Shown: positions 56,561-64,000 of the stretch, piece after piece
Layout: each line of letters opens with the position of its first letter
How positions within the stretch are numbered: position 1 is the stretch's first letter
Assembly (NCBI GenBank): GCA_002205965.3
Contig: NADL03000591.1
Coordinates: 496,001 to 560,000, forward strand
From: Kappaphycus alvarezii
Taxonomy: Eukaryota; Rhodophyta; Florideophyceae; Gigartinales; Solieriaceae
Length of the DNA stretch: 64,000 nucleotides
Reading direction: 5' to 3'
The notes under the pieces: model-generated
Told to the model about the DNA's origin: nothing
Database searches by the model: none
What the model saw: the letters and a program-made list of their open reading frames with translations, nothing else
Position numbers and translations under genes: made by a program

Positions 56561-58424
56561 CTGTTGGAACTTGGACCGGGAAGTGAGTGGTTTACAACCC
56601 ACTCATCTGAGAAATACTGTAAATGCATTTTGACGTACAGTACTGTAAAGCGGAAGGATGTATAGTATAGACGGATATGAACATTGCCACGGGGAGAAAG
56701 TGGGAGAGCTTTTGAGACTGCTGATCTATGTATTGTACTGTACCGTGCTAGGGAATCCGGATGTGACGTGCTGTGTGGCGCCGTAATGTATTGTCAAGTT
56801 GGCATGTCACAGTGAGGACCCCTTGGTGAAGATGCTGCCACAAATTTACAGTTACTGCACAATGGGGCAACGGCTGATCTCCAAGGTTGCACTGCAACTA
56901 CACTAGTGACATCCTTTGGCCTACACAATTGGTCCTGTCTTGGTGATATTCGGTTTTGGGTTTCGGAAACTTCAAAACAAAAAATATTGAAAAATAATAC
57001 TTGTGGCACTGCTTCAAGCCTTGACCTAGCTGCAAATCATGCCCAAACATACTAAACATTATTGCTCGCTTGGACTAATAAACTGGAGCGGAAAGGGGAT
57101 CACGTGAAGCGAGGGTGCAACCTAATGATGTACCTAGAGGCCTTCCTGGCGGGAAACACAAGAGTACCTGTAGCCTAGTTGCGATGAAATTGCAGGATTG
57201 AAGCGCTCTCCTCGCGTTAGTAACAGGATTTGCGACAAATCATTCGCCGTGTCATACTCGAATTTCACTGGCGGAAGTTGGCACGAGTTTTGTTTCTTCC
57301 ACTTTGGCGTTACTTGGTAAAACTGCAACAAAAGTGTGTATTTTCGTAAAAATAAAATGTTCCAACTCATCGCTTGTGTGACATTTGCACAGTGCACACG
57401 GTAGAGCGTCTAGAGGTCTGGAATCAAGTGCTTTAAGAGCATTCATTGGTTGAAACCAACTGCAAGCTTTAGCCTTAGACCTTGCTGTTGATCGCTGTAA
57501 CGGTTATTTACTCGGAATGTTTACCCAAGTAGCCGGGTCCGTAGAGAAGAAAAGTTGTAATTTTGGGCCACAAGCGCTGAGATAACGAAATAGATCCGTT
57601 TATTAACCTATCAATAGCCTATTTGACGGTCCAAAACGACATGGCCACAGTTATGAGCAGGGCAATTTTTCATGTGTGGGACACTATTTGCGTGACGAGT
57701 CAATCGAATGGCCCGACAAAAACAATGAAAATTATCATTCTGCTTACACCCACCACGCAACCACTTGTCAAATACTTGCCGTACAGAACTAGCCTACCAA
57801 AAACGGTATGCGCCAGCGTGACAAGCGCCACTGCAATCGCCCCACTCCACTGCGGCAGGGTCAAATAATGCCAATAATTGATCTGCCAGTAATCGATGCT
57901 CATTGGCCGTACCGCACTATTCCCACATCACCGCCTCTCCACCGTAAAACTTGGCCCCTTGCAAACCACCACCAAGTGCAACCAAAAAAAAAATGAATCA
58001 TCATGTGTGATGCCAGTTTAAAAAGCACTTAAATTTTCGACGCATGCTATCTGCGGGTGTATCTGCGCTTCACGAGCAATCGGAAAGCGGGCTACCGACG
58101 CTCATCTGAAATTTCTGGCACATTTGTGTGCGTTGCAGCTCTGGCTGCTCACCGACCCGGCATATTCGATTCCCGCAATTCCCTTTTATTGCTCCGCTTC
58201 ACCGCCCTGTATTCTCTCCCACCCGCCCGCCCTCCTCATCCTTCCACCCCTCCTCTATTCACCCGTCGCTGTCTCACCCGTATCTCCTCTCCTCTCCCTC
58301 CTTCAATCCTCATCCACCCCCCCAACTTTCTCCCCGCCCCACCATCCCACACCGAAATCTTCATCTACCTAAATAACCCCCCGCCCGCTACCCCTCCCCG
58401 CCATCCCATCCAACCCCCCCCACC
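56561..58424. other. Intergenic, no gene recognised; C/T-rich leader at the right end
   Basis: Isolated TACTGTAC words occur near 56637 and 56735. A minus-strand frame (57252-57446) has a Cys-x2-Cys...His arrangement but no clear family. From about 58195 to 58424 the plus strand is extremely C-rich, leading to the ATG of the metallopeptidase gene. Confidence 0.45.
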
Positions 58425-60692
58425 ATGCGTTGCCAAATCCCTCTCCTCCTCCTCCTCCTCTCCGTCCCAGTCCTCTCCATCCCCAACTCCCATTCACAAC
58501 CTGACAACCACTGGGCTCAACTCCTCTCCGCCGACCGTTTCACCCTCGTCAAACGACCCTTCTGGCATACAAATGGCCACGTTCAACCCCACCCCAACAA
58601 AACTTCCCCCCGACATATCCTTTCCTTCCGCTCATCAACATCCGCTTGACCCAAATCTCACTGTCCATGTCACACGCTCTTCCCAACTAGACAAAACTAC
58701 AGCCAGAACTACCGTGTTTCCCCCAAAAGGCGATCGCTCCCGCTTCGAGATTCACGTTCATAATCCTCCGCCTGCCTTGCAAATCGATCGCGTCATCGTT
58801 CGATGCCAGGAAATTATGGAGGCCTCATGGGTCTCCGAGGTTACTGTCAAAGTCAGGATTACCTTTGCAAACCTTGGAGATTCCGATGTCCTCGCACGCG
58901 GTGGGGGAACCTACTTTGTCAAGTTGTCCGACAAGTTTGATACCGTCTTACCAGTCGCGGCTGCAGAGGCTATCCGCAGGAGGGATATCAATGGAAATGA
59001 GAGTGGCGATGGACGTTATGATGTCTTGATCACCATTAACACAAACACCTTGTGGTATGATGGTGTTACCGGTAAACCGCCCAATGAAAGGTACGATCTC
59101 ATCACCGTCCTCCTGCATGAGATGTATCACAATTTGGTCTTTGCGGGGAGTATTGTCGCTCGTGTCGTCAGGGATCCCAACGCTCGCGATGGCGTTCGAC
59201 AGACCGCCAATTTGCATCGCGATTATAGGACACGCTTTGATGCGTTCCTGGCAAACGATGATGGCTGCGCTATATTGAGCTACCTTTCAGACACCCAGCT
59301 CGCGGCTAGCCTCAGGCTCTCCACAAATGAGCTTCTGGCCGCCGCGTGCACCCACTCTCATCTCTGGTTTGCTTACAACGAGAAAATGGTCGCCAAATTG
59401 TACGCACCCCGCGTATTCAAGGCAAAGAGTTCGGTGTACCACCTTGATTTGACCACAAACGAGGTTAATAGTGTTATGTACCCCACCGTCAGGCGCGGGT
59501 ATAAGCAGCATGAGATTAGTACTACTATTCTTACTATTCAGGCGGCGACCATTAATACAAACCTTGTTGGGGCGAACCGGAAATGTCGCTATCCGCTCAG
59601 TTCTCCTTTCAAGCCGCGAACAGGAAACGAGGAAGATACTAAGGACGACTACTTTGATGCTACCCCATTGCCGGTACCCCTTGGTATCAAGGAGGACGAT
59701 CGTAACCTGGTGGCGGGACTGCCTGTTTGGGCATTTGTACTCATCATACTGTTTGCTATTTTGCTCTTGCTTCTGCTGTTGGGCTTGTGTCTATGTCTGT
59801 TACTGCGGAGGAAGAGGAGGAAGACAAGGTCGAAAACTTATTCTTCCAGTTATGGGTCGAGGCCATACACGCACACGGGGACTGGTACGGGTACCGGTAC
59901 TGGGACTGGGAGCGGAAGCTTCGGGCCGTACAGGCCTGGCTTTGGGGGCAAGACATCGTCAAGTACAAAGAGGACGTCGGATAGGTTTTCCAAAGCATCC
60001 TCAAGGTCGCACTCGTCATCCACGTCCACTTCGAGACACAGCCCCTCTCGACATACAGCCGGCACCTCTACCAAGTCGACCTCGAAGCATACGACTTCCA
60101 AGACAAGTAAGCACACCAATAGCAAGAGTGGCACTGATTGCAGACGTCCTGCCGTGTGCCCAAGCTCTGGTAAGAGCCGATACATTTGTGGGTGCGTTAT
60201 TTGCTGTCCAGGACGGTCCGTGACGAGGCCACCGCCCGTTGCGTCTGTCCACACTTTTGATCCGGAAAGCGTGCCGAGTTGTAGGGTGAAAACGTGTAAG
60301 ACGACTCACAAGACTTGCACGAATAAGGCGGCCAAAAAGGTATGCAAGAGTAAGACAACAATCCGTAGCTGTCATGAGGGGTGCCACTGTGTTTACTGTT
60401 GCCGCTACAAGCCTTCCTCTCACAAGTCGTCAAAATGTTCCAAGTCTGTTGCTCGTTCGTCGAGTAAGACGGAGCAGAAATGTGACACTGTTTGCCAACG
60501 TCAACCAAGTGTACAACAAGGACTCCTTCATCAAGTAAGCCGCCGTCGACCAAGCCGTCGTCGACCAAGCCGTCGTCATCCAGGACGCCACCCTCTTGCA
60601 AGCCGCCGTCGACCGCGAAGCGCTGTTGTACAACCTCTTGCTACAAGTGTACGAATGTTGTGGAGATCAACGTAGGGTACAATCGGTGCTAG
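58425..60692 (+). CDS. Membrane-anchored metzincin-like zinc metallopeptidase, two frame breaks
   Basis: The start at 58425 gives a classic signal peptide (M-R-C-Q-I-P followed by six Leu and ending V-L-S). Near 58590-58640, in C- and A-rich runs, the frame shifts. The main frame then carries an extracellular domain with L-L-H-E-M-Y-H at 59110-59130, the HExxH zinc site. Later Y-H-L-D (59437-59448) supplies a possible third ligand and V-M-Y-P (59472-59483) fits a metzincin Met-turn. A strong membrane helix spans 59719-59805, followed by R-R-K-R-R-K, a Thr-Gly repeat and a Ser/Thr/Lys-rich region. The cytoplasmic tail is Cys-rich. Near 60490 a second shift (one missing base) leads to a Cys/Lys/Pro/Ser-rich end at 60692. 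Predicted role is cell-surface or wall-related proteolysis; the substrate is unknown. Confidence 0.75.
59868..59918 (+). repeat. Imperfect 6-bp repeat encoding Thr-Gly
   Basis: Successive ACNGGN hexamers encode a run of Thr-Gly dipeptides just inside the membrane anchor of the metallopeptidase. Such repeats are prone to length change. Confidence 0.7.
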
Positions 60693-61875
60693 ACAGAAGA
60701 AAAGAAACAGCTTTGGCGTCAGTTTTGTTTTTTTTGCACGGACGTGAAGCTTCAGGAGATGGGTGCTGAGAACGTTGAGGCCGGGAGTACTACCGCGTGG
60801 ACGTGTCTAGGTGCGGATAGCGGAAGGTGAACTGGGTCAAGGATGCTTGTTGGAAGAGAAGCGGCCATGGTTTACGGGACAGGAGGCTCACGTCAGAATG
60901 GCCACAAAGACGGCGGTGTAGTCTGGAATGGGAGTCAGATTCCGGCTGCCTGGATTTTACGGCAGAGAGCGTGGTAGTGTGGGCACGTCTCAAGGTATAG
61001 TCCTGCCCTTTAACAATACGACGTGGAAACTTGTAAATAACATGTCGACAGTATAGGCGATAGTCAACATTCGCCGTGTTTACAATAAATGTAGCGATTT
61101 ACGGCCGATGACAGTCGCCGAAACTCGTGTTGAGAGAATACTCTCAGTACCTTGAATTGTGGACATGTGATGAGTGGAATCAGGGCAACTCTTCAAGCAG
61201 AGAACGGGGAAAATCGAAAGAGTGTGAAGCCGATGACGTCACCTACCCTGACCGCAGGCAACCCTCATCTTCCTTCCGCAGCAAGTCAGATTTCGGAAGG
61301 ATTAATCTCTTATGAACGAGAAACAATGCCCATTTCGGAAGTTCAAAAAATTCAACCAGTCTGCGTAGATGTCTCCCCAGTGACAAGTCAAATCAGGACT
61401 CGGGCTCATGGATCCACCAACGTTCTGCGCTGAGCTAACATCAGCAATACCGCGATCCAACCCAACCTCAATCTTGTTGCATGCGAGCCAGTAAAGTCCA
61501 AGGCCAAACTCGTGATGCATTGCACAGCAAGGCTGTTCACACGCTATGTGTTTGCGCGATGGCAGTTGATTGATCGTCTCTGCAAAATTAGGTTTACGAA
61601 AAAACCCCTTTTTTTATTTCACAGCTGTAAAGAAGGTTTTCGCCAAACTTGCGGGCAAGCGGTCTCGACTTTTGTCTGCATTCCCTCAGTGTTACTGTGT
61701 ACCCTCCAGCGCCCAACTTCAGCTTCAGAGGTCGGTTGCAGCGGACTACAGTTCCCCGGGACACCTGCAGTTTAGCTGACAACTGAAACAGCAGCACACC
61801 TAATTCGGTTTGGTTTTTTGCAGCACAACCTTTGGAGAATTTTGAGGGCGACGTGAGAGACAACAAAGACCTGCT
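60693..61875. other. Intergenic, no gene recognised
   Basis: Open frames at 61127-61433 and 61512-61779 have no motif. The minus-strand frame 61594-61866 lies over the presumed leader of the next gene and is considered chance. Confidence 0.45.
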
Positions 61876-62370
61876 ATGGCTCCTTTCACACCAGCCGAGG
61901 TCTTGAGCCTACTCGGTCTTACGTTGATGATCTGTGGAGCCCTGGCCTTTCAGGAATCGGGACTGTTGAAAAGCGCCATGTCGGCAATCTACGTCGGCAA
62001 TGGTTCCGCCGTCATATGTTTTATATTGGCTGCTGGTTGCCGCGACACCACATTGAAAAAGGGCGACAGCGGGTACAAAATCATGATGATTTGCGTGCAC
62101 CTTGCAATCGTGTGGCCGATCATCCTTGGGAGCGCTGTGGGCTGGCGTCTGTGGTTGGCATGGAATAACCCCGCAAAGGCTTACCTCAAACTATACTTTA
62201 GTATAATTGTTGCAGCCTGTGTCATGACCACCGCGGCTATGTTCGCATTGAAACCAAAAAAGAAGGAAGAAGAGGCTCCGGCGGAGGTTAAGGAGACTGC
62301 TACTTCCACCGCGACGCGGGAGAAACAACCGCTGACAAAACGAAAGCCGACGAAGGAAACAGCAGCTTGA
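61876..62370 (+). CDS. Small four-transmembrane protein, unidentified
   Basis: The 164-residue product begins at an ATG and has four predicted membrane segments: about residues 8-25, 36-54, 68-90 and 104-124. The first ends near a Q-E-S-G loop, and the third contains W-P-I-I-L-G. A cytosolic tail of about 40 residues follows, rich in Lys, Glu, Thr and Ala (K-P-K-K-K-E-E-E). A G-L-x-K-S-A-x-S-A-I-Y-V-G-N-G-S block between segments 1 and 2 is loosely reminiscent of the small TMEM14-type proteins, but length and spacing differ and I would not assign it. No cleavable signal is evident. The frame is intact from start to stop with gene-like composition, so a real gene is likely; function unknown. 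Confidence 0.7.
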   Translation: MAPFTPAEVLSLLGLTLMICGALAFQESGLLKSAMSAIYVGNGSAVICFILAAGCRDTTLKKGDSGYKIMMICVHLAIVWPIILGSAVGWRLWLAWNNPAKAYLKLYFSIIVAACVMTTAAMFALKPKKKEEEAPAEVKETATSTATREKQPLTKRKPTKETAA

Positions 62371-62564
62371 TTTTGTGGAACCTTGTGACGATGAATGCTT
62401 GGGTATGGTGCGCTAATCGTGTGAGCGATCGGAGGGGGGTGTTCGAAAAGGTCGCTCGTCCTGCCGTGTTGCATTGCGGCAACTGAACTTGGTTGTACCA
62501 CAGGGTGCAGTTTACTATAAGATACGAAAGTGCAACTGTTTCAACTGGTGCGCCAAGTTTCAAT

Positions 62565-62592
62565 TCGGTACGAGGCATTCGCCTCGTACCGA
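62565..62592. other. Perfect 12-bp hairpin with 4-base loop downstream of the four-TM gene
   Basis: TCGGTACGAGGC and GCCTCGTACCGA are exact complements separated by ATTC. It begins 195 bases after the stop codon and may lie in the 3' UTR. Confidence 0.65.
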
Positions 62593-63477
62593 TGGCGCTC
62601 GTCTTGACGTAAAATCGAAGCGTACATGTGGATGTTCCTTTATCAGTTCGAGTCTTCCTCAGCAACATCTACGTCCTGCCCCTTTTTTGGCAGTGCAATG
62701 CATTGTATCTGAAGAGAGGAATTGCCGCCATAGCCGCAACTTTTCGCCACAAAATGTCTGAATAAAGTATGTGAACAGCTGGCAAATGTCACCGGAATCG
62801 AGGTCAGGATGTCGACGATCGAGTCCCTCTTAAACTATCGATGCGGCTTCCCCTTTGCAGAATTCAGCACGCTCTTGTTCCTGTCTTCCAATTGACATTT
62901 CCCCTCTTGCCCACTCAACCCAAAGCTCACCCTGACCTCACGTACTGGCTAGTTTAGCTACCGCTTATTCCTTTGTTGATTAAAGCGCCTGCGAGCATAG
63001 GAGTCCAACAGTATCAAGGATGCCCGCGAAAATGACAGAAGTTTTACAATCGCGAGAAGGCCTTCATCGGCTAGCGAGTTTGCCACATCCGTCAGTGTCA
63101 GTCGGTGAATTGCTAGCACACTCTATATACCGCGGTTATGCTGAGTCACCGAAAACTGCACACTTATCCCTCTACCTGACCTCCAGACGGCACCCCTCAC
63201 CTCAATCTTAAGAAATAAAAGGTCTCTCTCTCGACGTCAGTAATGAGCAAATATATCTATCTTGGTAGAGGTGCATTCGGGAGGAAAGTATGTGAGGCAT
63301 GTCATGACATCCTTTAAAAAGACCATTGATGAGGTCGAAGTTGGGCAAGGCGTGTCCGCTACAGGACCGGACGCAAGGCAGGGATGAGGACAGTCGATCA
63401 CATGGCGCTGGATGCGTGACTCTGAGGCATGTAGGACATGCGCAATCCTTAGTTTATTACATTCTGTTATCACTGGT

Positions 63478-63502
63478 GTACAGTAAGGCAAGGTACAGTA
63501 CA
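63478..63502. promoter_or_regulatory. GTACAGTA motif pair
   Basis: TGTACAGTAAGG and GGTACAGTACAAC lie about 345 bases from the C-terminal end of the minus-strand gene at the right edge, so this copy is not at a recognised start. Confidence 0.3.
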
Positions 63503-63664
63503 ACATGGTGCATAATTGAGAGAATTCTTTTACTCTTTTAACTTATCTTGAGTGTACCCCTCCCAACCGGGTGAAGTATGGACAGTTAAAGAAAACCATC
63601 ATAAAAATAAAGAAAAAACTGCTCTTTTCAGCTGAGTTGAAGTGCAAATGATTGCTAGTGCTAT

Positions 63665-63750
63665 TGTACACCATGAACCGGTTATGTTGATTGTTGTACA
63701 CCATGAACCAGTTCACCATGAACCAGTTCATGGTGTACAACAATCAACAT
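63665..63750. repeat. Inverted and direct repeats built on TTGTACACCATGAACC
   Basis: A 25-bp arm (63684-63708) is exactly complementary to 63726-63750, with a 17-base loop. The word TTGTACACCATGAACC also occurs as a direct copy at 63665-63680, and CCATGAACCAGTTCA appears twice. The structure resembles the end of a small inverted-repeat element, but no second end or target duplication is visible. Confidence 0.7.
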
Positions 63751-63844
63751 ACAACAGCTACTTTTGAGAACATTTCGACCTCGGTACGCAAAAAGTCCCA
63801 TTTTCAGAAACGGCTAAAATCCGGGCATGAAAACGTCAAAAAAA

Positions 63845-64000
63845 TCAACGATCGAAGGCATCCAGTGCCTTCTCAACCACATCCCACACCAGACTCGCCG
63901 CGAAGACAGAGTCACTCTTCTTCCTCCTCTTCGACTTGCCCCCTGCCACCAGTTCACGGTATGTACCCGCAACTTCCTCCCCAAGCCTTTCCGCCATTTC
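63845..64000 (-). CDS. C-terminal end of an unidentified gene, truncated by the window edge
   Basis: The minus strand is open from the window edge to a TGA at 63845-63847, giving the last 51 codons. The encoded tail is A-E-R-L-G-E-E-V-A-G, then a basic K-S-K-R-R-K-K-S block (a possible nuclear localisation signal) and a helical V-V-E-K-A-L-D-A-F end. Composition is gene-like (GC-rich, charged, helical). The frame was too short to be conspicuous. Nothing identifies the family. Confidence 0.5.
   Translation of the reverse strand, partial: EMAERLGEEVAGTYRELVAGGKSKRRKKSDSVFAASLVWDVVEKALDAFDR

Larger units (their letters stand above)
62371..63844. other. Intergenic, with two hairpin structures; one doubtful short frame
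   Basis: Holds the hairpin at 62565-62592, an ATG-initiated 63-codon frame at 63020-63211 (M-P-A-K-M start, no domain recognised, doubtful), a GTACAGTA pair at 63478-63502 and the repeat-rich palindrome at 63684-63750. Confidence 0.45.

Noticed and set aside
57252-57446. Zinc-binding relic of a non-LTR retrotransposon on the minus strand
   Set aside because: A Cys-x2-Cys and a later His occur, but the expected final cysteine and neighbouring RT or RNase H blocks are missing.
63543-63743. Minus-strand 66-codon frame with repeated F-M-V-Y-N
   Set aside because: The repeats come from the palindromic DNA at 63665-63750; it is not a protein-coding signal.
1-64000. CRISPR arrays, operons, bacterial terminators
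   Set aside because: No spaced direct repeats of that type exist, and gene content is eukaryotic.
1-64000. tRNA or rRNA genes
   Set aside because: I looked for T-arm words such as GGTTCGAATCC with matching acceptor stems and found no credible cloverleaf; a covariance search would be needed to exclude one.

Overview
The window is eukaryotic nuclear DNA and splits into two compartments. Bases 1 to about 34,400 are AT-rich and hold almost only decayed transposable elements. Bases about 34,400 to 64,000 are richer in GC and carry tightly packed genes with no convincing introns. This layout, the Ty1/copia-dominated repeats, the single-exon housekeeping genes and a small protein with a red-algal style bipartite plastid leader (Met-Pro-Ala-Phe start, then a thylakoid-lumen signal) together suggest a florideophyte-like red alga. 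That assignment is an inference.

Transposon compartment. 1-3625 is the 3' part of a Ty1/copia element with protease, integrase, reverse transcriptase and RNase H relics, a polypurine tract and a 3' LTR. 4540-5370 is a Tc1/mariner transposase relic and 6645-7905 a pogo-like one. 9317-11659 is a structurally complete but decayed pogo-like DNA transposon with terminal inverted repeats and flanking TA. 11780-12190 is a second Tc1 relic. 12522-19095 is a copia element with two 131-bp LTRs and an apparent foreign insertion in gag. 19440-20163 is a copia RNase H relic on the minus strand. About 20.2-30.8 kb is AT-rich DNA without recognisable genes. 30824-33523 is a short gag-only element of the same LTR family, with a Tc1/mariner element nested in its 3' LTR.

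Gene compartment. In order: a SUMO-type Ulp1 protease (+), FEN1 (+), PWP2/UTP1 (-), a very large helical-repeat protein sharing a divergent promoter with PWP2 (+), a small coiled-coil protein (-), a retroelement-linked domain relic (+), a short predicted thylakoid-lumen protein (-), a membrane-anchored zinc metallopeptidase (+), a four-TM protein (+), and the C-terminus of an unidentified gene (-) running off the right edge. FEN1 (replication and repair), PWP2 (ribosome biogenesis) and Ulp1 (SUMO deconjugation) are unrelated housekeeping functions, so no pathway cluster is implied.

Two window-wide patterns stand out. Intergenic DNA of the gene compartment carries clusters of a self-complementary GTACTGTAC/GTACAGTAC motif, including the middle of the PWP2 divergent promoter. 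Several clearly conserved genes are interrupted by frame changes that are nearly all equivalent to one missing base, which looks more like consensus indel errors than true pseudogenisation.
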